Source: Kiritimatiellia bacterium (GTDB lineage: Bacteria; Verrucomicrobiota; Kiritimatiellia; RFP12; UBA1067). Taken from it: a DNA stretch of 7,314 bases. Below, in pieces: positions 1 to 5,982 of the stretch. The notes beneath the pieces are model-generated. The model saw only the letters and a program-made list of their open reading frames with translations. It did not search any database and was not told where the DNA came from. The DNA lies in contig JAFRNO010000036.1 of the NCBI GenBank assembly GCA_017430155.1, forward strand, positions 1 to 7,314. Reading direction: 5' to 3'. Made by a program: the position numbers and the translations under genes. Each line of letters opens with the position of its first letter. Within the stretch, counting starts at the first letter, position 1.

Positions 1-611
1 CGCCAGGCGTGGAGGCAGAGACCGCGCCCGCCGCCCGTGCCGTACCGCACGTCCCCGCACACGGGATGTCCCGCCTCGGCGAAGTGCACGCGGATCTGGT
101 TGCGGCGCCCGCTCTTGAGGACCACCTTCACGAGCGACGTGCCCCGCCCTTCCGACAGCACCTCCCACTCCGTGCGCGCGAGCTTGCCGCGCGCGGGGTC
201 GGACACGCTGTGCACGTTGAGCGTCTTCTTGTCCTCGCAGAGGTAGCTCTCGAACGCGCCCGACGGCGCGTCCATCCGACCCTCCACGCGCGCCAGGTAG
301 GTCTTCTCCGTCAGCTCGTTCCAGTTCGAGCGGAAGTAGTCCTGCACCTCCTCGCTCTTCGCCACCATCATCACGCCCGACGTGTCGCGGTCGAGGCGGT
401 GCACGAGGTACACGCGCAGACGGCTCTTCGCCTGCCCCTTCCGCACCCAGTCCCCGAGCGCGTCCTCCACCGTGTGCTCGCGCAGCCGCGCGGACGCGCC
501 GCACCGCGTCGCCTGCGACAGCACGCCCGCCGCCTTCTCCACCACGATCACGTCCACATCCTCGTGGAGGATGCGGATGCCCCGGATGCTGCGGTGGGAT
601 CCCTTCTTCAT
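1..611 (-). CDS. RluA-family RNA pseudouridine synthase (3' end cut by window edge)
   Basis: Isomerises specific uridines to pseudouridine in rRNA or tRNA in the cytoplasm. I translated this strand by hand: 203 residues from the ATG at 611 to the edge without a stop. The family signature HRLDRDTSG lies at residues 71-79, with Asp74 of HRLD as the catalytic aspartate. A second conserved block, GRRNQIRVHFAEAGHPV (about 168-184), is followed by GDVRYG, also typical of the family. The N-terminus begins directly with the catalytic-domain strand (ILHEDVDVIVVEKAAGVLS), so there is no S4 RNA-binding domain, as in RluA itself. Only the last few tens of residues should be missing. No start codon lies close upstream in frame and no clear Shine-Dalgarno site precedes the ATG. 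The stop of the upstream EEP gene is 10 bases away, so translation may be coupled. Which RNA and position are modified cannot be told (RluA, RluC, RluD and others share these motifs). Confidence 0.93.
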   Translation of the reverse strand, partial: MKKGSHRSIRGIRILHEDVDVIVVEKAAGVLSQATRCGASARLREHTVEDALGDWVRKGQAKSRLRVYLVHRLDRDTSGVMMVAKSEEVQDYFRSNWNELTEKTYLARVEGRMDAPSGAFESYLCEDKKTLNVHSVSDPARGKLARTEWEVLSEGRGTSLVKVVLKSGRRNQIRVHFAEAGHPVCGDVRYGTGGGRGLCLHAW

Positions 612-621
612 CGGGCACGCG

Positions 622-1443
622 TCACTTGTTGGACAGCGCAAGCGTGACGACGACCGGGTTGTGGTCGGAGGTCAGTGTGTCGGAAACGACATGCGTCTCC
701 TTCACCTTCACGCGCGCGGACGCGCCGCGGTCGACCGCGATGTAGTCGATGCAGCATTCCGAACCGGGCGCGTGTTCCTTGAAGCCGTGGTACGTGCGGC
801 ACTTCTCGTTGGAGAGGATCGCCATGTATCCGCGCAGCGCCGCGATCGGGGCGGAATCGGGTCGGCAGTTCCAGTCGCCCGTCACGAACACCGGCTTCGC
901 CGCCGCCTTCTCGGACACGACGCCGCGGATGATTTCGACCGTCTGCAGCCGGTTCGTCTCCTGGAGCGAGAAATGCGACGTGCCGAACCAGCAGTCCGCG
1001 AACTCGCAGAGCAGCAGCACGCGCGGCTCCCTCCCGGGCAGCGGAACGCGCAGGACGGACAGCGGCTTCTCGCGCGACAGGACGACGTTGCCGTAGCTGC
1101 CGCCCTGGAGCGGAATGGACTGCGCGAAGGTGGCGTGAAGTCCCGTGAGGCGCCCCAGCTCCTCGGGCATGTCCAGCCGCTGGGAGCGCTTCGCGCCCTT
1201 GTCGATTTCGTTCAGGCCCACGAAGTCCGGGCGCTCGCGGGCAATCACCCCCGCGACGCGCGGGATGTCGACCCGCTTGTCCGCGCCCGCGCAGTGGTGC
1301 ACGTTGTAGGTCATGAGACGCATCTCGCGCGGCGGATTCGCCTCCGCCGCGGAAGCGGTGGACGTCGACTCGGCGGCCGGCGCGGCGGCCACTCCGGCCG
1401 CGGCCAAGATTCCCGCCATCAAAAACATTGTTCTGTTTGTCAT
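622..1443 (-). CDS. Exported endonuclease/exonuclease/phosphatase (EEP) family protein
   Basis: A 273-residue metal-dependent phosphoesterase of the EEP (DNase I-like) fold. Every catalytic block is visible: TYNVHH (Asn47), GLNEID (Glu79), TSHFS (His157), GDWN (Asp190, Asn192), CIDYI (Asp233) and SDHNP (Asp260, His261). The N-terminus is a signal peptide: MTNR, a hydrophobic stretch at 6-21 and an AAA-type cleavage region, followed by an Ala/Ser/Thr-rich linker to about residue 36. The product is therefore exported to the periplasm or beyond. I chose the ATG at 1443 over an in-frame TTG at 1479 because the TTG forms part of the -35 box, and the signal peptide begins naturally at the ATG. EEP enzymes hydrolyse nucleic acids, sphingomyelin, phosphoinositides or other phosphodiesters, and the substrate cannot be read here. 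The gene lies 10 bases upstream of the pseudouridine synthase gene and shares its promoter, and it is divergent from the secreted pair. Confidence 0.9.
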   Translation of the reverse strand: MTNRTMFLMAGILAAAGVAAAPAAESTSTASAAEANPPREMRLMTYNVHHCAGADKRVDIPRVAGVIARERPDFVGLNEIDKGAKRSQRLDMPEELGRLTGLHATFAQSIPLQGGSYGNVVLSREKPLSVLRVPLPGREPRVLLLCEFADCWFGTSHFSLQETNRLQTVEIIRGVVSEKAAAKPVFVTGDWNCRPDSAPIAALRGYMAILSNEKCRTYHGFKEHAPGSECCIDYIAVDRGASARVKVKETHVVSDTLTSDHNPVVVTLALSNK

Positions 1444-1449
1444 GCGGTT

Positions 1450-1479
1450 AGTATACCAAAACCTACCCCCTTGGGACAA
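1450..1479 (-). promoter_or_regulatory. Sigma-70-type promoter of the EEP gene, predicted leaderless
   Basis: On the minus strand a TTGTCC -35 box (1479-1474) is followed after an 18-base spacer by a TATACT -10 box (1455-1450). The -10 box ends only six bases before the ATG at 1443-1441, so the usual start point falls on or next to the A of the ATG. The message would then have no 5' leader and no Shine-Dalgarno site. The boxes are seen directly; their use is inferred. Confidence 0.6.
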
Positions 1480-1480
1480 T

Positions 1481-1493
1481 GGGCATCTTGCCC
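1481..1493. repeat. Short perfect palindrome in the divergent control region
   Basis: GGGCA-TCT-TGCCC: five-base perfect arms around a three-base centre. If read as plus-strand RNA the stem extends to eight pairs (AAU...GUU, including one G-U). It lies immediately upstream of the minus-strand -35 box and about 45 bases before the plus-strand -10 box. It could be an operator, a copy of a dispersed intergenic palindrome, or chance. Its TCT centre is shared with the longer palindrome near the right edge. Confidence 0.45.
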
Positions 1494-1515
1494 GTTACTG
1501 AAGGGGCGCGCACGC

Positions 1516-1545
1516 GCGACCGTACGCAAAAAATTGTGCTATAAT
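1516..1545 (+). promoter_or_regulatory. Extended -10 promoter of the secreted-protein operon
   Basis: A consensus TATAAT at 1540-1545 is preceded by TGC (1537-1539), giving an extended -10 element (TGnTATAAT). The best -35 match is weak (GCGACC at 1516-1521, 18-base spacer), as is usual for extended -10 promoters. A run of A at 1528-1533 lies in the spacer. Transcription should start near 1552, leaving a leader of about 26 bases that contains the Shine-Dalgarno site. Confidence 0.75.
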
Positions 1546-1564
1546 ATCCACCGTTAGCTTTTAC

Positions 1565-1571
1565 AAAGGAG
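1565..1571 (+). promoter_or_regulatory. Strong Shine-Dalgarno site fixing the start of the 616-residue protein
   Basis: AAAGGAG lies six bases before the ATG at 1578. This selects that ATG over the internal Met4 and Met16 codons and shows that the operon begins with efficient initiation, unlike the minus-strand genes here. Confidence 0.85.
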
Positions 1572-1577
1572 TGTCTC

Positions 1578-3428
1578 ATGAGGAAAATGTCTTTCGCCCG
1601 CCTTGAATGTCGTCTGCTTGCCATGCTCGCCGCGCTTGCGGCGCTGGCACAGTGCGCCGCGCTTCATGCGGCGAAGGTGATCGTGGAGACGACATGCGCC
1701 GACGGCGCCGTCACGACCGAGGAGGTGGTGCTGGAGATCAAGGATTCCCGCGCCGTCTTCCGGTGGCCGCGCGAAAAGATCCCCGCGAACGTCAAGCGGA
1801 TCGCGGTCTGGCCCGACTTCGCCGAGGCCCGTTCGGGCGAGGACGGCTGCTGGATGTTCCCGAACAACCGCATGGGACGTTTCACGCGCACGGAAGGCCG
1901 GGCGTACGAGAACTGGGGCATGTTCATGCCGTGCTTCGGCATGGCCACGCCGCGAGGGGCGTTCTGCGCGATCGCCACGGGCATGCCGTATTCGCTCTCG
2001 GCGGAGGTGACGGTCCAGAACGGCGTCTACAGGATGCGCGCCCTCTTCGACAAGTACATGGACGACCTGTACGAGGACATCTCCGTCGAGTTCCGTTTCC
2101 TCGCCGGCGCGGACGCCGACTATTCCGGCATCGCGCGCGCCTACCGCGCCTACCAGCTCGAACGCGGCGCGTGCCGTCCGATCACCGAGCGCGTCAAGGA
2201 CCAGCCGCTGCTCGACTACGCCGTCCGCCACCCCGAGGTGCGCGTGCGCATGGCGTGGAAGCCCGTGCCAAGCCCGGTCCTCGAGCAGGTCACGCGCAAC
2301 GAGCCGCCCGTGAAGCCGGTCGTCACCTTCGACCGCATGGCGCACTTCGCCGACGTCTGCCGGGAAGTCGGCGTGGACGGCGCGGAGTTCTGCCTCGTGG
2401 GCTGGAACGTCGGCGGACACGACGGACGCTACCCGCAGATCTTCCCGGTCGAGCCGACGCTCGGCGGCGAGGAGCGGCTCAAGGCCTGCGTCCGGCACGT
2501 CCAGGACCTCGGCTACCAGATCGCGGGGCACTCGTCGTTCCGCGACTGCTACATGATCGCCGACACCTTCGACGCCGAGTTCGTGGTGGAGAAGAACCCC
2601 GACGGAACGCTCCGGCGCGGCAAGACCACGTACGGAGGCGGACGGCTCTACACGATGTGCCCGCAGCGCGCCTACGAACGCTTCTGCCCCAAGCAGTGCG
2701 CGGAGATGGCCACGCTGGGCTTCAAGGGGCTCTTCTACCTGGACGTCGTCACGGCGCGTCCGATCTTCCCCTGCCCCGACCCCCGCCACCGCCTCAACAA
2801 CGGCCAGCGCGCGACGTGGGAGTGCAACATCCTCGACGAGGTGCGCGCCGTGTTCGGCGGCAGCGCGTCCGAGGGCGCGTACGACTTCTGCGTCGGGTCC
2901 CTCGATTCCGCTTTGACGATCCAGTGGTGCAAGCCGTTCGACCCGCCCAAGTGCAAGCTCGACGACGCCTACGTGCCCTTCTGGCAGCTCGTCTACCACG
3001 GCATCGTCCTCTCCACGCCCTTCCGCACGATGATCAACTGCACGGCGAACCCCGACCGCCGGTCGCTGCTGAAGCTCGCCGAATTCGGAGGCCGCCCCAC
3101 GTACTACGTCCATTCGGTGTTCGTGACGGGACGCGCGCCGAGCATGGGGACGATCGACCTCGAGCTGACCACCGAGGAAAAGCTCAGGCAGTCCGCCCTC
3201 TGGATCAAGGAAGGCTGCGACGACTACAACCGCCGCCGCGCGCTGCAGTTCCGCTTCATGGACCGCCACGAGGATCTCGGGGACGGCCTGTTCCGCGTCA
3301 CGTACTCCGACGGCTCGCGCCTCGTGGGCAACTACAACGACGCGCCGCGCACGGTGGACGGCGTGCAGGTGCCGGCCCTCGACTATGTCGTCCTCCCACC
3401 CGCGCTGCGCACAGGAGATTATCGGTGA
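1578..3428 (+). CDS. Secreted glycoside-hydrolase-like protein, first of a homologous pair (possibly DUF5696 or DUF6259-related)
   Basis: 616 residues, no characterised activity recognised. A signal peptide spans about residues 1-31 (Arg/Lys at the start, hydrophobic core 13-25, probable cleavage after ALHA). Residues ~32-200 look like a beta-rich N-terminal domain ending in an AxAYRAYQ helix (187-193). Residues ~215-490 look like a TIM-barrel-type domain: WNVGGHDGRYPQIFP (276-290), MCP (360-362), GFKGLFYLD (381-389), C399-xx-P402-x-H404 and SEGAYDF (431-437). A small beta-type tail closes the protein (about 565-610). Asp389, at the end of a predicted strand, and Glu432 are candidate nucleophile and acid/base by analogy with retaining glycosidases such as GH101/GH129; this is inference. 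The mature form has 19 cysteines, which suggests disulfides in an exported protein. Its signature blocks recur in the next gene with the same internal spacing. The family name is from memory and unverified; that the gene is real and exported is firm. Confidence 0.88.
   Translation: MRKMSFARLECRLLAMLAALAALAQCAALHAAKVIVETTCADGAVTTEEVVLEIKDSRAVFRWPREKIPANVKRIAVWPDFAEARSGEDGCWMFPNNRMGRFTRTEGRAYENWGMFMPCFGMATPRGAFCAIATGMPYSLSAEVTVQNGVYRMRALFDKYMDDLYEDISVEFRFLAGADADYSGIARAYRAYQLERGACRPITERVKDQPLLDYAVRHPEVRVRMAWKPVPSPVLEQVTRNEPPVKPVVTFDRMAHFADVCREVGVDGAEFCLVGWNVGGHDGRYPQIFPVEPTLGGEERLKACVRHVQDLGYQIAGHSSFRDCYMIADTFDAEFVVEKNPDGTLRRGKTTYGGGRLYTMCPQRAYERFCPKQCAEMATLGFKGLFYLDVVTARPIFPCPDPRHRLNNGQRATWECNILDEVRAVFGGSASEGAYDFCVGSLDSALTIQWCKPFDPPKCKLDDAYVPFWQLVYHGIVLSTPFRTMINCTANPDRRSLLKLAEFGGRPTYYVHSVFVTGRAPSMGTIDLELTTEEKLRQSALWIKEGCDDYNRRRALQFRFMDRHEDLGDGLFRVTYSDGSRLVGNYNDAPRTVDGVQVPALDYVVLPPALRTGDYR
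3413..3428 (+). promoter_or_regulatory. Shine-Dalgarno site and GTGA start/stop overlap
   Basis: AGGAG at 3413-3417 sits seven bases before a GTG start at 3425. The TGA stop of the upstream gene is 3426-3428, so the two genes share GTGA. This arrangement implies translational coupling of the two secreted proteins. The GTG is confirmed as the start because a clean signal peptide follows it at once. Confidence 0.85.
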
Positions 3429-5473
3429 AAAACAAAATCGTCATTCTTGTATCAATGGTCGGCGTGCTTTCCGCAATGGCGGCGCCTGTGCTGGAGAACG
3501 ACGCGATGCGCATCCTCTTCGCCGACGCCTCGCGCGGCTGGGGCGTGACGGGCATCGTCAACAAGGTCGCCGGAGACACGCGCTTCCTGCGCGACACGAC
3601 GCGCGAGATCGACCTCTGGCAAGTGTTCTTCGCCAAGGAGAAGGACGGAAAGCGCGTGGAGTGCAAGGAGGTGTCGAACCGCTCTGGCGCGAAGCGCCGG
3701 ATCGAACGCGACGGCAACAGGACGACGTTCGTGTTCGAGGGGATCGACCTCCCCGGCGAACCGGGCGCAGTGGACGTGCGCGCCACGGTGGAGCTCGAGC
3801 CGGGCAGGGGCGGGAGCCTCTGGACGCTCGACGTGACGAACCGCAGCCGCGTGTTCGCCCTCACGCGCACGAAGTATCCCGTGCTGAAGCGCGTGACGGA
3901 CGACGGCGCGGGCGACATGATGATGCCCTCGTCCAACTTCGGCGCGTATCTCGTCCGCAAGCGCGACTCGAAGAAGATCCCCGATCCGCGCATGGTCGGC
4001 TACATGGGCTACGCGCCGATGGTGAGCGCGTTCAACCTCGGCGACGCCGGACTGTACGTGGCCGCGCACGACGGAAAAGGCCACACCAAGTACTTCGACG
4101 TTAAGGGCGAGCAGAACGTCTCCTTCTACACGCCCGTCGAGAACATGGGCTACCTGGGGCGCGCCGCGCGCGGTCCCGGCTACCCCGTCTGCATCGCCTG
4201 CTACAAAGGCGACTGGTGGCAGGCGGCGAAGCTGTACCGGAAGTTCGCCCTGCAACAGCCCTGGACCGCCAAGGGGCCGATCTGCCGCCGCGCCGACTAC
4301 CCGAAGACGATGAGCGAGACTCCGCTCTGGATCAACATCCACGGCGACTCGGCCGTCGCCACGAACACGCTTGCCGCCGCGAAGAAGGTCTATCCCGATT
4401 TCGCGACGGGTCTCCACTGGCATCGCTGGAACCTGCCGGGGCACGACGTGAACTATCCCGAGTATTTCCCCACGGTGCCCGGCGTCTCGAACGCCGTCGC
4501 GGCGTGCCGTGCAATGGGGCAGGTCCCAATGATCTACACGAACGGACGCCTCTGGGACGCCGGCACGATGGGCTGGCGCTTCGCGCAGCCGTACGCCACC
4601 GTGCAGGACGGCGGCACGCCCTACATCGAGCGCTACGGCAACAAACGCGCGCAGGGCGTGATGTGTCCGTACACGTGCGAGTGGCAGGACGTCATGAACG
4701 AACTCGCGCGCCGCATCACGGGCCCGGAGGTTGGCGCGCCCGGTCTCTTCATGGACCAGATCGGCGCGGCCGTGCCCAAGCTCTGCTTCAATCCCGCGCA
4801 CGGCCATACGCTCGGCGGCGGCACATACTGGTTCGACGGCTACCGCACGCTGCTCGCCAAGGCGCACGCCACCACGTTCGTGAACGGTGCGTTCCTCACC
4901 ACCGAGGGCAGCGCGGAACCGTGGATGGACAACGTGGATGGCTACCTGATCGTGACGATGCGCCTCGCCGAGGACGTCCCCTTCTACCCCGCCGTCTATT
5001 CCGGCTACACCACGTACTTCTGCTCGCCCCAGCATGGACTGGACGACGAAACCTCCTGGCGCTATCTCCAGACGCGCGAGGCGTTCTGGGGCGTGGCGCT
5101 TGGCTGGTTCTCGCCGTCGTTCCTCACCGCGCCGGGAATGGCCGACAAGCGCGAGATCGTGGGCGCGCTCTGCCGCCTGCGGATGAAGTACAAGGACTTC
5201 CTCGCCTACGGCACGCTGCTCGATGAGGCGCGCTTCGCCGCCGCGCCCGCTCGGGTACCGATCAAATGGAGACCGCGCTGGGTGAACCGCGGCAAGCCTC
5301 AGGAATTCGACGCGCCGTCCGTAATCGGCAATCTCTGGCGCAACGCCGCCGACACGGAGACGCGTCTCTTCCTCGCGAACATCTCAGACGCGGAGCAGAC
5401 CGTGACCCTCACGAACGAGGGCTTCGCCGGCCGCACCGTCACCCTCCCGCCCCACGCAATCCAGGTTCTTTAA
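3425..5473 (+). CDS. Secreted glycoside-hydrolase-like protein, second of a homologous pair (DUF6259-like)
   Basis: 682 residues from a GTG start. The signal peptide is residues 1-20 (KNK, hydrophobic 5-17, cleavage after AMAA before PVLEN). Residues ~21-275 form a beta-rich domain with many alternating strands, ending in the helix QAAKLYRKFA. Residues ~300-600 form the probable TIM-barrel domain: WNLPGHDVNYPEYFP (335-349), YTNGRLWD (371-378), MCPYTCEWQ (413-421), PGLFMDQIGA (439-448), C454-xx-P457-x-HGH (459-461), LGGGTYWF and TTEGSAEPW (492-500). A short beta-sandwich-like tail with FLANISD and TVTL repeats ends the protein. The GLF-x-D and TEG-x-AEP motifs match my memory of DUF6259 proteins, common in Verrucomicrobiota/Lentisphaerota and grouped loosely with glycoside hydrolases. 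Asp444 and Glu494 are candidate catalytic carboxylates (inference). Substrate is unknown. It is co-translated with its homologue upstream, which suggests the two act on the same extracellular or periplasmic glycan. Confidence 0.9.
   Translation: MKNKIVILVSMVGVLSAMAAPVLENDAMRILFADASRGWGVTGIVNKVAGDTRFLRDTTREIDLWQVFFAKEKDGKRVECKEVSNRSGAKRRIERDGNRTTFVFEGIDLPGEPGAVDVRATVELEPGRGGSLWTLDVTNRSRVFALTRTKYPVLKRVTDDGAGDMMMPSSNFGAYLVRKRDSKKIPDPRMVGYMGYAPMVSAFNLGDAGLYVAAHDGKGHTKYFDVKGEQNVSFYTPVENMGYLGRAARGPGYPVCIACYKGDWWQAAKLYRKFALQQPWTAKGPICRRADYPKTMSETPLWINIHGDSAVATNTLAAAKKVYPDFATGLHWHRWNLPGHDVNYPEYFPTVPGVSNAVAACRAMGQVPMIYTNGRLWDAGTMGWRFAQPYATVQDGGTPYIERYGNKRAQGVMCPYTCEWQDVMNELARRITGPEVGAPGLFMDQIGAAVPKLCFNPAHGHTLGGGTYWFDGYRTLLAKAHATTFVNGAFLTTEGSAEPWMDNVDGYLIVTMRLAEDVPFYPAVYSGYTTYFCSPQHGLDDETSWRYLQTREAFWGVALGWFSPSFLTAPGMADKREIVGALCRLRMKYKDFLAYGTLLDEARFAAAPARVPIKWRPRWVNRGKPQEFDAPSVIGNLWRNAADTETRLFLANISDAEQTVTLTNEGFAGRTVTLPPHAIQVL
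5470..5473. other. Interlocked stop codons of convergent genes (TTAA)
   Basis: The plus-strand gene ends with TAA at 5471-5473, and the minus-strand 3D-domain gene ends with TAA read from 5472 to 5470. Both stops come from the palindrome TTAA. No hairpin followed by a T-run is visible on either side, so transcripts from the two operons probably overlap at their 3' ends. Confidence 0.9.
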
Positions 5474-5973
5474 GGCAGGGGCGTGACTTTGAGATTGCGG
5501 CGGCCCCAGCGAAGCGCCGTCTCGTGCGACGGCATCCACACGTCGCTGTGCCGGCCCGTGATGGCGCCTCCCACGTCTTCCACGACACCTGTGCCGTAAC
5601 CGGGGATCTGGAGCCGCGTGCCGAACGGATAGACCTTCGGGTCGGCCGCCACCGTGCCAAGCCGCGCCACGGTTCCGCGCGCCGTCACGCCCACCTTCTT
5701 CCGCCGCCCTCTCTGCGGACCGTACGTGTAAACGGGCGGACCGAGACCCAGCAAACTGAACTCCCACCCGCAGCATTCGCCGCAGTTGCAGTACGCCGTC
5801 ACGAGCACGTCGCCCTTCTCGGCCTCCGTCGGTAGCGGAAAATCCAGACGCGCCGAATCGTCCGACTCGCCACCTTCGTTTTTGCGCCAACAGCCCCGCA
5901 CGCACGCCCAGAAGATGATCAGCAGCAGGACGCCCGCCGCCGCCCAACCCCATTTTACGTTTTTAATTTTCAA
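5470..5973 (-). CDS. Membrane-anchored 3D-domain protein (double-psi beta-barrel, peptidoglycan-related)
   Basis: 167 residues. One transmembrane helix at about 8-24 follows a basic N-terminus, then a short acidic linker, then a 3D domain (named for three aspartates, related to the MltA/YuiC lytic transglycosylase barrel). Signature blocks are VTAYCNCGECCG (58-69), VGVTARGTVA (94-103), GTVAADPKVYPFGT (Asp111), IPGYGTGVVEDVGGAI (Asp133), HSDVWM (Asp144) and an HETALRWGRRNLKV end. All three aspartates are present, so an active murein-cleaving or binding domain is plausible, facing the periplasm. The cysteines at 62, 64, 67 and 68 could form disulfides or bind metal. The start is TTG at 5973: an in-frame TGA at 5979-5977 prevents a longer protein, and no ATG/GTG/TTG lies between it and the membrane helix. 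The Shine-Dalgarno region is poor and the upstream gene's stop is 8 bases away, so expression probably depends on coupling. Function beyond the domain is unknown. Confidence 0.88.
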   Translation of the reverse strand: MKIKNVKWGWAAAGVLLLIIFWACVRGCWRKNEGGESDDSARLDFPLPTEAEKGDVLVTAYCNCGECCGWEFSLLGLGPPVYTYGPQRGRRKKVGVTARGTVARLGTVAADPKVYPFGTRLQIPGYGTGVVEDVGGAITGRHSDVWMPSHETALRWGRRNLKVTPLP

Positions 5974-5982
5974 TTCTCAATT
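5962..5982 (-). repeat. AT-rich 7-base tandem repeat spanning a gene junction
   Basis: Read on the minus strand: AATTGAG, AATTGAA, AATTAAA, three consecutive 7-base units. They sit in an AT-rich island (about 5951-5984) inside otherwise GC-rich DNA. The island covers the last two bases of the enolase-family gene's sense-strand TAA stop and the TTG start and first codons of the 3D-domain gene. Confidence 0.7.

Noticed and set aside
1477..1479. TTG start that would lengthen the EEP protein by 12 residues
   Set aside because: It coincides with the -35 box and would place hydrophilic residues before a normal signal peptide.
382..1557. Plus-strand open frame across the pseudouridine synthase and EEP genes
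   Set aside because: Arg-rich shadow translation; both minus-strand genes have complete family motifs.
1647..1658. LAQC in the first secreted protein as a lipoprotein lipobox
   Set aside because: Gln at the -1 position is not accepted in the usual (L)(A/S)(G/A)C pattern, and an ordinary signal peptidase I site (ALHA) follows.
1554..3269. Very long open frame on the minus strand opposite the first secreted protein
   Set aside because: Composition is Arg/Ala/Val/His-rich without motifs, as expected for an antisense shadow of a GC-rich gene. The plus-strand gene has a promoter, Shine-Dalgarno site, signal peptide and conserved blocks.
1607..3424. In-frame upstream extension of the second secreted protein (would give about 1288 residues)
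   Set aside because: The extension is an Arg-rich shadow in another frame of the first gene. The GTG at 3425 has its own Shine-Dalgarno site and a proper signal peptide.
3452..5035. Long minus-strand open frame opposite the second secreted protein
   Set aside because: Same low-complexity Arg/Val/His/Ala shadow pattern, no domain motifs, and the opposite strand encodes a clearly conserved protein.
5653..5790. CxCxxCC cluster of the 3D-domain protein as a novel metal site
   Set aside because: From memory, cysteine-rich versions of the VTAYC block occur in many 3D-domain proteins, so it is a family variant and not specific to this gene.
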